Assembly (NCBI RefSeq): GCF_000178955.2
Contig: NC_016631.1
Span: forward strand, 2,604,001-2,668,000
Direction of reading: 5' to 3'
DNA from: Granulicella mallensis MP5ACTX8
GTDB taxonomy: Bacteria > Acidobacteriota > Terriglobia > Terriglobales > Acidobacteriaceae
DNA: 64,000 nt
Under the pieces are notes generated by a model. That model did no database searches and was not told where the DNA came from. It saw nothing but the letters and a program-made list of their open reading frames with translations. Both the position numbers and the translations under genes were made by a program. This document shows, one piece after another, positions 34,127 through 44,800 of this stretch (its first letter is position 1; each line of letters begins with the position of its first letter).

Positions 34127-35833
34127 ATGCGTCTATGCTCCCTCCTGAGTCGGTGCGTGCTCGCCACAGCCGCCTGCGTGACTTTTTCCCTGGAGGCGCA
34201 AACTGCGTTATGTCGCCCGCCTGCACCCGGAAGCGTCGTCGCCGAGCCGGAGCAGGTGCGCAGCCGTAATGGACTCCTGGAGTTCGACCTGAACTTCAAA
34301 AACATGCAGGATGCCGACGGCCAGGAGGAGTACTGCTATCAATCGTCCAACGGCGGTCGATCTCCCACGTTGAGGGTTCAGCCGGGAGACAAGCTCGTTC
34401 TCCATCTCAAGAACTCGCTGAAGCTCGAGCCAGGCGCCGTGAATCCGATGCCGCACTCCGTGGGCATGCCGATCGAATCACCGTGCGCGGACGCGCAGAT
34501 GACGGCATCCTCGACGAACCTGCATTTCCACGGAATGAACGTTCCTGCTTCTTGCGGTCAGGATGATGTCATGCACACGGCGATCTCACCGAAGAACTCG
34601 CCGTTCACCTATCACTTGACGATTCCGGTCGACCAGCCCCCGGGATTGTACTGGTATCACCCGCATCTCCATGGGTTGACGAATGCGCAGGTGTCCGGCG
34701 GAGGTTCGGGCGCAATTGTGGTCGAAGGCATCGAGCGCGCGAACCGGCTGGTAGCGGGCATGCATGAACGCACCCTCGTGATTCGCGACCAGTACCTCAT
34801 CCATCCCAACTCGCAACAGACTGGGCCGGGACTTACGCCGCCCGTCTTTCGCGATGCTGAAGGGGACATTCTTAATACGGGGACGGGAGGAGGGAAGCCG
34901 TCGCGCGATCTCTCCATCAACTTTGTTCCAGTACCCTGGCCGGACTATCCGCCTGCGAAGATTCTCAGCAGGCCGAACGACCGGCAGTTGTGGCGCGTCC
35001 TCAACGCCTCGTCGCTTACGTTCCTGGATCTGCAGATCGTCGTGGCCGGCAAACCACAGTCGATTGGGGTAGTGTCGCTCGATGGAGTGCCCATCGACGA
35101 GAACGGGCTTACGCCGGACCGCGTTTTTTGGACGGACCATATCTTTCTGCCTCCCGCTGCACGAGCGGAGTTCATCGTTAAGGGGATGCCCGCAGGCACA
35201 CAAGCGCAGTTCATTACGCGCAGCGTGGATACGGGGCCTGCCGGTGAGAACGATCCCGTGCGCCCTCTTGCAGATGTCGTCGTTACAGACCAGGCGCCGG
35301 ATTTGCTCGCGCTGCCGTCCTCAGCGGATCCGAGGTCTCGCCCGAGTCAGATATGGATCGGCAACGTCCAACCCGCACGGACGCGCAAGCTCTACTTCTC
35401 TGAGCAGCCGTCCGACCCGAACCGGCCGGACAGCCCAACGGTCTTCATGCTCACCGTGGAAGGCAAGCCGGCTGCTCCGTTCAATCCGCACCAGACCGAG
35501 CCTGATATCGTCGCGCGGCAGGGAGACGTCGAGGACTGGGTCATCGAAAATCGTTCTACGGAAGCGCATGCCTTCCACATTCACCAGGTCCACTTCATGC
35601 TCACGCAATGGAACGGCGTTGCCGTTGATGAACCTTTTCTGCGAGACACCATCAACGTTCCGTACTGGCGAGGCCCCGGCACACCGTACCCGAGCATCAC
35701 CCTACGCATGGACTTTCGAGATCCGAATGTAGTGGGAACCTTCATGTATCACTGTCATCTCCTTGAACATGAAGATGGAGGGATGATGGGGGTGTTGCGC
35801 GTTTTGCCTCGAATGGATGACAGAACAAATTGA
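34127..35833 (+). CDS. Multicopper oxidase
   Basis: This 568-residue exported protein (signal CVLATAACVTFSLEA) carries all four copper-binding clusters of the family: HFHGMN, WYHPHLHG, the HAFHIHQVHF pair near residue 485, and MYHCHLLEHEDGGM near 545. The HCH with downstream His and Met coordinates the type-1 copper. It has three cupredoxin domains. It should oxidise phenolics, metals or other reductants, with reduction of O2 to water, in the periplasm or outside. There is no Met-rich CueO segment, so copper-detoxification is not specifically supported. The start is 45 bp from the divergent phosphoesterase frame. Confidence 0.93.
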   Translation: MRLCSLLSRCVLATAACVTFSLEAQTALCRPPAPGSVVAEPEQVRSRNGLLEFDLNFKNMQDADGQEEYCYQSSNGGRSPTLRVQPGDKLVLHLKNSLKLEPGAVNPMPHSVGMPIESPCADAQMTASSTNLHFHGMNVPASCGQDDVMHTAISPKNSPFTYHLTIPVDQPPGLYWYHPHLHGLTNAQVSGGGSGAIVVEGIERANRLVAGMHERTLVIRDQYLIHPNSQQTGPGLTPPVFRDAEGDILNTGTGGGKPSRDLSINFVPVPWPDYPPAKILSRPNDRQLWRVLNASSLTFLDLQIVVAGKPQSIGVVSLDGVPIDENGLTPDRVFWTDHIFLPPAARAEFIVKGMPAGTQAQFITRSVDTGPAGENDPVRPLADVVVTDQAPDLLALPSSADPRSRPSQIWIGNVQPARTRKLYFSEQPSDPNRPDSPTVFMLTVEGKPAAPFNPHQTEPDIVARQGDVEDWVIENRSTEAHAFHIHQVHFMLTQWNGVAVDEPFLRDTINVPYWRGPGTPYPSITLRMDFRDPNVVGTFMYHCHLLEHEDGGMMGVLRVLPRMDDRTN

Positions 35834-35849
35834 GTTGATACCGAAGCGT

Positions 35850-36641
35850 TTAGTTTTCCGTAGGCTGTTCCACGTGATCGATCACCAACGTATCTACCGG
35901 CCCCTTTCCGGGTTGCAGCTTCAGTCCAAGCTGCTCCTGGATCGCCGTAAAGAGGTTCGGTGGAGCATCAGCCGCACCATTGTCGGCTGCACCGTTCGCG
36001 ACGTTATCAGCGGTCCATTGCAGTCGAAAGTCGTATCGGCCCGTGAGGCCCGTCTTGTCGATCACCGTGCGATCCAGTGGAAAGGACAGGTTTCCCACCA
36101 GATCCGATAGCGTCACTCCTGTGGCAGCCATATCCGTATTGTGCACATTCATATTGCCGGAGCCTGCCGCATCCGGCGCAACTGCACTCACCTTAAGCTT
36201 CGGGCCGTTTTTTGCGACGACCAGTTCATACACAGGAAGCGTCTTGGGCTCAGTATGTGTTTTTAGATGAAAGCGGTCTACAAGAATGGCGGCGAGCATT
36301 GCCTGCCGCTGTTCGCGCGAAAGACTGCTCAAGGCCTTCATATCCGGATCTGTCACCTTGGCGTAGACGTCGAACCGCAACGAATCGGCCCATCCGGGCA
36401 GACCGGAGATCAGGCCTTCGCGAATTCCGTAGGCATTCACGAGTAGATGTTTGAGTGGCACATTTGTTGCTCGAAACCAGGCGTCGTCGCTATCCACGTG
36501 TGTGCCTCGTGAAAGGCCATGGTTCAGCTTGATCACAACGGCGTCATAGACCGGTAATGGAGGTGCGGGTTGCTGGGCGACACCGTTCCGGCAGCAACCC
36601 AGAGACGCTACGAAGATGAGCGAAAGCAAAAACTTCGACAT
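35850..36641 (-). CDS. TIGR03435 soil-associated protein
   Basis: This 263-residue exported protein has a short signal (LLSLIFVASLGCC, possibly a lipoprotein-like Cys) and the TIGR03435 pattern: YDAVVIKLNHG, LKHLLVNAYGI, GLPGWADSLRFDVYAKV, LLAAILVDRFHLKTHTE, LPVYELVVAKNGPKL, VIDKTGLTGRYDF and a C-terminal LGLKLQPGKGPVDTLVIDHVE. The family is greatly expanded in Acidobacteria and Verrucomicrobia and its function is unknown. It is sometimes found with bla-regulator-like genes. It stands alone here, convergent with the multicopper oxidase gene. Confidence 0.93.
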   Translation of the reverse strand: MSKFLLSLIFVASLGCCRNGVAQQPAPPLPVYDAVVIKLNHGLSRGTHVDSDDAWFRATNVPLKHLLVNAYGIREGLISGLPGWADSLRFDVYAKVTDPDMKALSSLSREQRQAMLAAILVDRFHLKTHTEPKTLPVYELVVAKNGPKLKVSAVAPDAAGSGNMNVHNTDMAATGVTLSDLVGNLSFPLDRTVIDKTGLTGRYDFRLQWTADNVANGAADNGAADAPPNLFTAIQEQLGLKLQPGKGPVDTLVIDHVEQPTEN

Positions 36642-36945
36642 GCCAACCTTACGCTGCGGAGAATCAGAAAGTTCCCGCTAGCTGGGGCCAGCTCTCAGTT
36701 AGTCCCCATAAGTCGTCTTATGGGCAGCTACTTCGGCCGACCAAGCACTCATGCAGTGTGCTTGGCCATCACCTTAGCAAGTTTATATCTCTATGCGATC
36801 CATCTTCAGTAATGACAGCAACAAGATTTTGCCTCAAATCGGATATGTGAAAGCCTGGCGGCGTTCCATGTCCGAATTTGCTGTATTCCTGTCATGGCGC
36901 ATGCCCCACAAAGACATTACAGTTGACGTCGAAGGAGCAACAACG

Positions 36946-37593
36946 ATGTCAAACTTATCCTCTGCTCTTACCCTTCCCGATTCCTTGCTTGCGAAAGAAG
37001 CCACTGATCTCCTGCGTGGGCATTCTACGGATCTGCTCTTTAATCACTCGATGCGTGTCTACTTGTTTGCGGCTGAGCTGGGCCGTCAACGAAAGCTTCG
37101 CTTCGATCCTGAACTTCTCTACGTCGCGGCCGCGTTTCACGATTTGGGTCTCATTAAAAAATTCTCTAGCCCAGACGAACGCTTCGAAGTTGATGGTGCA
37201 AACGCTGCCCGTCAGTTCCTCACAGCGCATGGGGTCCCTGAAGAGCAGATAGAAATTGCATGGGCAGCCATTGCTCTGCACACCACTCCCGGCGTCACTC
37301 AGTACATGCGCCCCGAAGTCGCTCTACTCTATTCGGGAGTCGGTCTCGATGTGCTTGGAAGAGGCTTCGATCAGTTTTCTTCGGAGTTGCGTGAGAAAAT
37401 CGTGGCCGAGTATCCTCGAAAGCACTTCAAGGCAGGCTTCATCCAGGAGTATTTTGCCGGCTTTGCGCACAAGCCCGGCACGACCTACGGCACCGTGAAC
37501 GCCAGCATCTGCGAGCGTCTCATCCCAGGTTATACAACTCCTAATGCCTGCGACGTGATAGCTGCATCTCCCTTTCCCGATTCCGACTACTAA
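36946..37593 (+). CDS. HD-domain hydrolase, cyanamide-hydratase-like
   Basis: The ATG at 36946 follows GAAGGAG at normal spacing, giving 215 residues; the frame is open to 36793 but lacks signals. The HD signature is complete: His in FNHSMRVYLFA, the HD pair in AAAFHDLGLI and a later His in IALHTTPG. The order and spacing resemble cyanamide hydratase-like HD proteins rather than dGTPases or HD-GYP enzymes. It is cytoplasmic, metal-dependent, with unknown substrate. The MDR oxidoreductase begins 27 bp downstream, so they are probably co-transcribed. Bases 36642-36945 hold the start region and no other gene I can support. Confidence 0.88.
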   Translation: MSNLSSALTLPDSLLAKEATDLLRGHSTDLLFNHSMRVYLFAAELGRQRKLRFDPELLYVAAAFHDLGLIKKFSSPDERFEVDGANAARQFLTAHGVPEEQIEIAWAAIALHTTPGVTQYMRPEVALLYSGVGLDVLGRGFDQFSSELREKIVAEYPRKHFKAGFIQEYFAGFAHKPGTTYGTVNASICERLIPGYTTPNACDVIAASPFPDSDY

Positions 37594-37619
37594 TACAGCA
37601 AGTTCCACGGAGTGAAGCC

Positions 37620-38540
37620 ATGGCAGAGATGAAAACAATGGAGTTTACAGACGAACTGAACCTGCAGTTGGTGAGACGTCCGGTCCCCGAACCGCAAGCG
37701 GGCGAAGTCTTGATTCAGGTCTCCGCCGTTGGCGTGACCCCTACAGAGAAGCTTTGGTATCCCACCAGCCACTATGCGGACGGTACAGCCCGATCCAAGG
37801 CGATTCCCGGACATGAATTCTCAGGCATAGTCGTGGGGTTAGGTACGGGAGTAACTAGCTACAGACGGGGTGATGCCGTTTTCGGCTTGAACGACTGGTT
37901 CGCAGAGGGGGCTACAGCTGAGTTCTGCATAACAAGGCCATCGAATCTTTCTCTGAAGCCATCTTCTCTCTCCCACGTCGAAGCAGCCTCAGCCCCGATT
38001 GGCTCGTTGACGGCATGGCAGGGACTGCATGTCCGAGCAAAATTACGGAAAGGCGAACGAGTCCTTATACACGGAGGGGCGGGGGCGGTGGGGCTTTTCG
38101 CCGTTCAACTTGCAAAATCGCAAGGAGCGTATGTGATCGCCACGTCGTCCAAGGCGAACATCGATTTTGTAAGGCAGCTTGGAGCCAATGAGGTCATCGA
38201 TTATCGAGAGCGCCGTTTTGAGGAGGCAGGTCTAGTCGATGTAATCTTCGATACCGTAGGAGGAGAAACCCTGGACAGATCCTGGGATCTTCTCAAGCCT
38301 GGTGGCAGGTTGGTCACGATTGCTGCGGATGCAGAATCGAGTACCGATCCCCGAGTAAAGAGTGCTTTTTTCATCGTCGAACAGGATGGAGAACAATTAG
38401 CCGCACTAGGCAAGCTTTTCGATTCCGGAGAGTTGAAAGCTTTTGTCAAAGCTGAGCTTCCAATGGAAGACGCAGACCATGCTTATAGTGGCTTGATTGC
38501 TGGCAATCCCGGCAAACTAATCATCCGTACGAAAGACTGA
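37620..38540 (+). CDS. Zinc-less MDR oxidoreductase (quinone-oxidoreductase-like)
   Basis: This 306-residue medium-chain dehydrogenase/reductase has the GroES-like N-terminus (GEVLIQVSAVGV, IPGHEFSGIVVGLG) and a Rossmann motif GGAGAVGLFAVQLAKSQGAY, typical of NADPH binding. The Cys residues of the zinc lobe are absent. It probably reduces enones or quinones with NADPH. It shares a transcript with the HD gene upstream (27-bp gap). Confidence 0.92.
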   Translation: MAEMKTMEFTDELNLQLVRRPVPEPQAGEVLIQVSAVGVTPTEKLWYPTSHYADGTARSKAIPGHEFSGIVVGLGTGVTSYRRGDAVFGLNDWFAEGATAEFCITRPSNLSLKPSSLSHVEAASAPIGSLTAWQGLHVRAKLRKGERVLIHGGAGAVGLFAVQLAKSQGAYVIATSSKANIDFVRQLGANEVIDYRERRFEEAGLVDVIFDTVGGETLDRSWDLLKPGGRLVTIAADAESSTDPRVKSAFFIVEQDGEQLAALGKLFDSGELKAFVKAELPMEDADHAYSGLIAGNPGKLIIRTKD

Positions 38541-38726
38541 TCCTCTGTTATCCGATGCAACGCAGCCGGAACGGAGCGAGTCAGTATTGAGAAGTCGCCT
38601 TATCGGAGTAATCGCTTCCGCCCCGGTATTCCTGCCGCAGCGCGAGTTTCTCAGACTGACGCAGGCGCCGGCCGAAACGATATCCGCTCGAAGGTCTGGC
38701 ATCAGCAAGGGGGTCTGTGTATTCTT

Positions 38727-40310
38727 GTGCGTGTGTCGAACCCAAACGAAAACCTGCTCTCGCTGAATGCCTCTGAGGCCGCGCCCTCCCGTGTCGGCCG
38801 TCGTGAATTTATCAAAACCAGCGCTCTCGCAGCCGGTGCCTTTGCGTTTGGCGCGCCTGCAATTGTGCGCGGACAGCATCTCAACAGCAAGCTGAACATC
38901 GCCTGCATCGGCATCGGCGGAAAAGGCCGCAGCGATACCGATGCCTGCGCTGGCGAGAACATCGTCGCGCTGTGCGATGTGGATGCAGGTTCCGAGGCCT
39001 ATCAGACGCAGACCAAGAAATATCCGAGCGCGAAGTTCTACAAGGACTTCCGTCAGATGCTCGATCAAATGGGCGATCAGATCGATGCGGTCACAGTCTC
39101 CACGGCGGATCACACGCACGCCATTGTGGCATCGGCGGCGATGAAGAGGAACAAAGCGGTCTTCTGCCAGAAGCCGCTGACGCAAACGATCTACGAGGCG
39201 CGCTACCTGCGGAACATGGCCCACGACCGAAAGCTCGTGACGCAGATGGGCAATCAGGGCAGTGCCTCGGACGGTCTCCGCCGCGCGGTGGAGACGATTC
39301 AGGACGATCTCATCGGACAGGTGCATGAAGTCCACGTCTGGACAAACCGTCCGATCTGGCCACAGGCCATGGAACGCCCCGCCGGAGAAGACCCCATCCC
39401 AGCCACCTTGGATTGGGACGCCTGGATTGGCCCGGCTCCCATGCGGCCCTATGTCGGTAGCCGGAACCCTAAGGACAGAAATGGAGTTTACACGCCATTT
39501 AACTGGCGCGGCTGGCAGGATTTCGGTACCGGGGCACTGGGCGATATGGCCTGCCACACGGTCAATATCCCCTTTCGCGCTCTCGATCTCGATTACCCCA
39601 CAGAGATCGAAGCCATGCCTTTCGGCCGGATGAACAAGGAGTCCTATCCTGTCGGTTCCAAGATCCGATTCGCCTTTCCCAAACGCGAAGCCCGCATTTC
39701 TCTTGAGCATCCGCATCTCTTCCACCATTACAAGAAAATCGAGCACGACGCGATGACACTCTGGTGGTACGACGGCGGCCAGCCTGACTCCACAGCTCGT
39801 GGCGGCCACGACCTGAGCAACAAGCCGCCTGCGGAACTCACCGCCGATATCGTCGCCCTGCTAGGCAGGCTTCCCGACAGCGGCTGCCTGCTCATCGGCG
39901 AAGGAGGCATGGTCTTTTCGCCGGACGATTACGGGAGCAATTTCTTCGTAAAGCTCAAGGGCGAGAAAGAATTCGTCAACTATCTCAAGCATCCGGCCAT
40001 GGCGCAATACCCGGAGCGCATCCCGCGCAATCGTCATGTCGGGGATTTTGGGCATGCCGAGAATGCCGCGGATCTCGGGCAGGCGCATGCGCTGGAATGG
40101 CTCGATGCCATCAAGGCGAACAAACCAGAGATGTGCTACTCGCGTTTTGATATCGGTGCGCGTCTTGTGGAGATCATGCTGCTGGGCTGCGTGTCCTTGC
40201 GCGTCGGCCAGAAGATCGAATGGGACGGACCGAAGATGGTTGCGAAAAACTGTCCTCAGGCTGCGCAGTTCATACAGCGGCAGGACCGCACCGGTTGGGC
40301 ACTTTCCTGA
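38727..40310 (+). CDS. Tat-exported Gfo/Idh/MocA family oxidoreductase
   Basis: The start is a GTG at 38727 or 38733. The N-terminus has a Tat signal (GRREFIKTSALAAGAFAFG). The Rossmann domain follows (NIACIGIGGKG, VALCDVD, VSTADHTH). The family's EKP catalytic-Lys motif appears as CQKPL, a variant typical of the exported subfamily. The C-terminal domain shows GTGALGDMACHT. Members oxidise or epimerise sugars or inositols with bound NAD(P); some exported forms act as glycosidases by redox steps. It is monocistronic, 527 residues. Confidence 0.9.
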   Translation: MRVSNPNENLLSLNASEAAPSRVGRREFIKTSALAAGAFAFGAPAIVRGQHLNSKLNIACIGIGGKGRSDTDACAGENIVALCDVDAGSEAYQTQTKKYPSAKFYKDFRQMLDQMGDQIDAVTVSTADHTHAIVASAAMKRNKAVFCQKPLTQTIYEARYLRNMAHDRKLVTQMGNQGSASDGLRRAVETIQDDLIGQVHEVHVWTNRPIWPQAMERPAGEDPIPATLDWDAWIGPAPMRPYVGSRNPKDRNGVYTPFNWRGWQDFGTGALGDMACHTVNIPFRALDLDYPTEIEAMPFGRMNKESYPVGSKIRFAFPKREARISLEHPHLFHHYKKIEHDAMTLWWYDGGQPDSTARGGHDLSNKPPAELTADIVALLGRLPDSGCLLIGEGGMVFSPDDYGSNFFVKLKGEKEFVNYLKHPAMAQYPERIPRNRHVGDFGHAENAADLGQAHALEWLDAIKANKPEMCYSRFDIGARLVEIMLLGCVSLRVGQKIEWDGPKMVAKNCPQAAQFIQRQDRTGWALS

Positions 40311-40497
40311 TGCAGTCATCCTCCACAACCGAATAGACTGCTGCTTGCGCCTGAACAGTGGACGAAGGGCGCTCCCGGTCACTTCGGGAGAATCAGAACC
40401 TTTCGACTGCCGGGAACCGGCGCAAGCTTCGGGGCAGACGGCAACGTTGTGGGATCGGTAACGGTTGCCAACGTGGCTGCGTCTGCAAAGTAGTTAT

Positions 40498-40527
40498 ACA
40501 GAGATAGACAGCATCGTCTGTCTCTGT
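40498..40527 (+). terminator. Imperfect hairpin after Gfo/Idh/MocA gene
   Basis: ACAGAGATAGACAG (40498-40511) pairs with CTGTCTCTGT (40518-40527), with two unpaired bases. It lies 190 bp after the stop and before the convergent TRIC gene; a terminator role is plausible. Confidence 0.45.
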
Positions 40528-40582
40528 ACGTCAGCTCATATGCCAGACCAAAAAATGCCTCGGATGGAGCAGTGAACTGAAT

Positions 40583-41248
40583 TTAGTGGCCAGCCAGCCT
40601 GGGCAGGTTCCAGTGCCGCCAGACGCTGACCATGCGGAGCAGGAAACATACGGAGATTCCACAGATGGCGACGGGCGTTCGAGGAAGCTTTAGCCGAAGG
40701 CCGATCACGACGACCGCGGCTCCGGCGAGGGCAGCCGTGGCATAGACGTCGGCTCGCAGGACGGTGGGTACCTGGGCAAGCAGGACATCGCGCACCGTAC
40801 CTCCTCCAACGCCGGTGATGCCGCCCATAAGGATGGCGAGGAAAGGATGGATCTTATAATTCAGGGCCTTTTCCGCGCCTGCTACGGCGAATAGGGCCAA
40901 TCCGGCGGCATCGAGCATGGTCAGGAAAGACGCTGGAATTTCGAGCACAAGCGAGTGCATAAAAAAGGCTACGATCGCTCCGAAAAAAGCGATAGCTCCG
41001 TAACGCCAGTCACGGATAGAGTTGGGCGGAATGGCCCCAATGAGCACATCGCGGATGATTCCGCCGCCCAGCGCCGTGACGAAGGCCAGCACTAAGGCGC
41101 CGAGCAGGTCGAGGTTGCCTCTAGCCGCCGCCACGCCGCCCTCGATGGCGAAGACCAACGTGCCAAGAAAATCGACCGCCAGAAGAAGTGTGTCCGATGT
41201 AGGCCTGAGCAAAGCGGGATAGGACAGAACGCGACGGATCGTGGTCAT
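40583..41248 (-). CDS. TRIC/UPF0126 family membrane protein
   Basis: This 221-residue protein has the two inverted UPF0126 repeats, each with a Gly-rich kink followed by RDV: TALGGGIIRDVLIG and GVGGGTVRDVLLAQ. Seven transmembrane helices are visible. Prokaryotic TRIC proteins form trimeric cation channels; some members are linked to glycine transport (YadS). It is monocistronic. Confidence 0.92.
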   Translation of the reverse strand: MTTIRRVLSYPALLRPTSDTLLLAVDFLGTLVFAIEGGVAAARGNLDLLGALVLAFVTALGGGIIRDVLIGAIPPNSIRDWRYGAIAFFGAIVAFFMHSLVLEIPASFLTMLDAAGLALFAVAGAEKALNYKIHPFLAILMGGITGVGGGTVRDVLLAQVPTVLRADVYATAALAGAAVVVIGLRLKLPRTPVAICGISVCFLLRMVSVWRHWNLPRLAGH

Positions 41249-41557
41249 AACGGGTCTCGTTTGAAGATTAGCTCAATCGGCTTCTTCGTACTCAATATTC
41301 ACGCTCAACCTGTCGTTCGCGAGAATGCTCGCGAATTCTGACGCGTTCGACCTGGGCAAGGATCGATAAGTCGGCATCACGTCATGGATCATTGCTGACG
41401 ATAAGCACGTTTGAGGCATTAATCTTCCTTCCGAAGCTCAACCGTGTTCAATGAGTGCTACGCCTTGAAGGCGCCCTACATCCTCTTCAGAACTGCATAC
41501 TTCCAGACCTCTATTCCCTCAGGCGCTCATCACTGTTGCTGAAGCCAAGACTCGAGC
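41249..41557. other. Intergenic stretch with one palindrome
   Basis: No gene can be supported. A perfect inverted repeat TTCGCGAG-AATG-CTCGCGAA sits at 41316-41335, about 70 bp upstream of the TRIC start; it could be an operator or a terminator-like hairpin. Confidence 0.4.
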
Positions 41558-41734
41558 ATGAGCCGACTGGATGGGGTCACATCACTGCCGGGAGTTTTAC
41601 TGTATGAGACGAACCTAGGCTCTGAAACGGCTCTCATGGCGCGTGTCCGGGAACAGCGCACTCAAGAGGATCTGCGTTTTGGCAGGGAATTGCTTCTGTT
41701 AAAGAATCAGTTGCTATCAGAAGAGCCAACGTAA
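41558..41734 (+). CDS. Possible small protein or gene tail (58 aa)
   Basis: An ATG at 41558 opens 58 codons to the TAA at 41732-41734: MSRLDGVTSLPGVLLYETN, then a charged helical end RVREQRTQEDLRFGRELLL. Composition is protein-like, but no ribosome-binding site is clear, so it may be the remaining end of a decayed gene. No family is recognised. Confidence 0.35.
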   Translation: MSRLDGVTSLPGVLLYETNLGSETALMARVREQRTQEDLRFGRELLLLKNQLLSEEPT

Positions 41735-41861
41735 AAATGAAACGCCTGGCATGGAAGAGATTGAGTGGGTCATTCATATTGACATGCCTTTGTACCGCGA
41801 ACTACAAGGCTCGTGGAATTTACAAAGACCATTCATAAGTACAGAAGGCTTAGGAGGCCCC

Positions 41862-44800
41862 ATGTTTTCGAAACAAGGTTGGCTAGCATTCTTCGCAATC
41901 CCGTGGCTTTTCATCCTGCTGATCAGTGCGACGGTCAGTCATGCCCAAGTCACCTACACGACATCGTGGGTAGGCAACTCGTATTCGACGATCCCCACGT
42001 ATGTAGGGAACGGCATGCGGTCCATGTGGGTGGCGCCGGAGGGCGTCGTCTATACCTCGTCCGATTGGGACGAGAGCCAGGGAAGTATCAACGTCTACCA
42101 GAACGGCCAAAAAACAACCACCTTCAGCGCTCATGGGGAAGCCCAGGGCGGAGCGGTCGGCGGAGATTCTACCCATCTCTTCGTCGCGTTGCAGTTCAAT
42201 ACCACCCTTGGCGGCAGTGGCTTTGTGGGTCGCTATAACCGGAGCACCGGGGTGCGGGATCTGACGTGGTCGGCGAGCTCGGACTTGACCGAGCGGCGCG
42301 CGGACGTCATCACAGGCATCGCCGACACCGGCACGCTGGTTTACGTCAGCGACCATCCCGACAACCTGGTGCGGTGTTACACCATCGCCGGGGTGTGGCA
42401 ATCGGATTGGAACCTCACGGATCCCGGCGCGGTTGCCGTCGACGGAGCAGGGAACATATGGGTCGCCCAGATGAGCGAGGGGACGATCCAGGAGTTCTCT
42501 GCGTCAGGGACCAAGCTGAACACCATCAACATGGGGTCCAGTTCGCGGCCTTCGGCGCTGTACTATGACAGCGTCAATAACCAGTTGATGATCGGCGACC
42601 AGGGGCCGAACATGAACATCCAGATCTACGGAAATCTGGCGAGCACTCCGTCGCTGGCGAGCTCCTTCGGCGTGCAGGGCGGCTATCTGGACACGACTAC
42701 CGGAAACAAGGGACAGACCGGGAGCAAACGCTTCACACGTGTCGTCGGTATTGGAAAGGACACTTCCGGAAACCTGTATGTCCTCAATAATCCCTGGGGT
42801 GGAACCTGGGATCTGGGACGAGATGGGAAGACCGATCTTCATGCGTACAACAGTGCCGGCGTGCTGCAGTACACGCTGCAAGCGCTGAACTTCGAAGGCA
42901 ACGCCGCCTTTGACCCCGGCACAGACGGCGCCGACTTATATGGCGGTCAGGACGTCTTCACTGGTTCGGGCGGGGGTGGATACGTTGGCAACAGCGTCGA
43001 CTCGCTCGACAATCCCACCGATCCGCGCGTGGACATCACCAGCAACAGTCGAGGGTTTGACTTTGGCATTATGACCAGCGTCAACGGCCATCGAATCCTC
43101 GCGGCCGCCGGCCAGAATTCGGATGGTTTCCTGTTTTCGTACTTTCCCACCAATCAGTACGCGTCGATACCCTTCGGCACTCTGCCTGGCCAGACCTCTC
43201 CGGCAGGCTACACCAACTACTTCAATACGCTGGCCCGGGTCCGCAACGGGTTTGCCCTCGATACAAACGGGGATATCTGGGTGGGGTTGGACAAGACCAA
43301 CGCGATCACCCATTACCCACTGACCGGCTTCGATGCCAATGGCATGCCGCTCTACGGAACGCCGACGACCACGCCGACACCGTCGACCATCGCGCCTCTG
43401 GGCGGCATCGAGTACATACCGTCCACCGACACGATGATCCTGTTGCAAGCCAATGGCACCGATTGGACTTCTCTGGGCAGCAGGGTTGAGGTGTATCACG
43501 GTTGGAAGGCGGGCAACACGACCACCCCCAATCAGGTCATTACGCTGAAGAGCAGCCAGAGTCCCAAGGGGCACGCGGCGGCGGGCAACTATCTGTTCAT
43601 CTCGTATGTCCATACTGTGCCCGATATCGACGCCTACAACCTTACGACCGGCACCGACGATCTGACGATGACCAGCGCCAATCCTAATGTGGCGGTGGGC
43701 AACGATGTGGATTCGATGTACGGCATTCGGGCTTACCAAAAGAACAATGGGCAGTATCTGATCAGCAAGGACAACTACAACAACAACTCGATCGTCATTC
43801 ATACGATGTCTGTCGGTACTCCACCGCCTGACTTCAGCCTCTCGGACACGCCGGGTTCGCAGACGGTGACGCAGGGCAATAGCACCACGTACACGACGTC
43901 GATCAGTGCGCTGAACAGCTTCACCGGCACAACGACTTTGAGCGTGAGCGGATTGCCTTCTGGTGCGACGGCAAGCTTCAACCCCGCGACGGTCACCGGC
44001 TCCGGGAGTTCGACGCTGACGATCGTGACGGCGTCGACCATTGCAGCGGGCACCTACGCGCTGACGATCACGGGCACCAGCGGTACGCTGTCGCACTCGG
44101 CGACAGCGACGTTGATCGTACCGGGACCGCCTGACTTCGGCGTCTCGGCTACACCGAGTTCTCAGATAGTGGCCCAGGGGAGCAGCACCACCTACACGAC
44201 GTCGCTCAGTGCGTTGAACGGCTTCACCGGGACAGCGGCTTTGAGCGTGAGCGGCTTGCCAACCGGGGCAACGGCAAGCTTCAGCCCTACGTCGCTCACT
44301 GGCTCCGGGAATTCGACGCTGACGGTCTCGACAGCGTCGACAACTCCAACGGGCACGTACCCTCTGACGATCACGGGCACCAGCGGTACTCTGTCGCACT
44401 CGACGACAGTGACGTTGGTCGTGCAGGGGCCTGACTTCGGTCTCTCGGCTACGCCAAGTTCGGCGACGGTGCCGCAGGGGAATAACGGTGCCTATACGGC
44501 GTCGCTCAGTGCGCTGAACGGCTTCACTGGCACGGTGAGCCTGAGCGTAAGCGGACTGCCTGCCGGGGCCACCGCCAGTTTCAGTCCGGCGTCGGTTGCC
44601 GGTTCGGGGAGTTCAACGCTGACGATCTCGACAACGGCAACAACTCCAACGGGGACGTATGTCCTGACGATCACGGGGACCAGCGGCAGCCTGTCGCACT
44701 CGTCTACTGTCACTCTGGTGGTCAATATCCCCGCAGGAGGTAATCTGCCGTCGGGTTGGACGGATCAGGATATCGGAAGCGTGGGCGTTGCCGGCAGCGC

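Noticed and set aside
38517-39809. 430-codon minus-strand open frame
   Set aside because: It is antisense to the Gfo/Idh/MocA oxidoreductase, which has Tat signal and Rossmann motifs.
40355-40490. Protein-like plus-strand segment ending in an Ala/Val-rich tail after the Gfo/Idh/MocA gene
   Set aside because: It resembles the end of an exported protein but is too short and lacks any start; it cannot be distinguished from chance.
42936-44399. 487-codon minus-strand open frame with Arg-rich translation
   Set aside because: It is antisense to the exported Ig-repeat protein; the repeated Arg/Ala pattern simply mirrors the DNA repeats.
43827-44729. CRISPR-like array
   Set aside because: The repeats are 300 bp, in frame and without spacers; they encode Ig-like domains.
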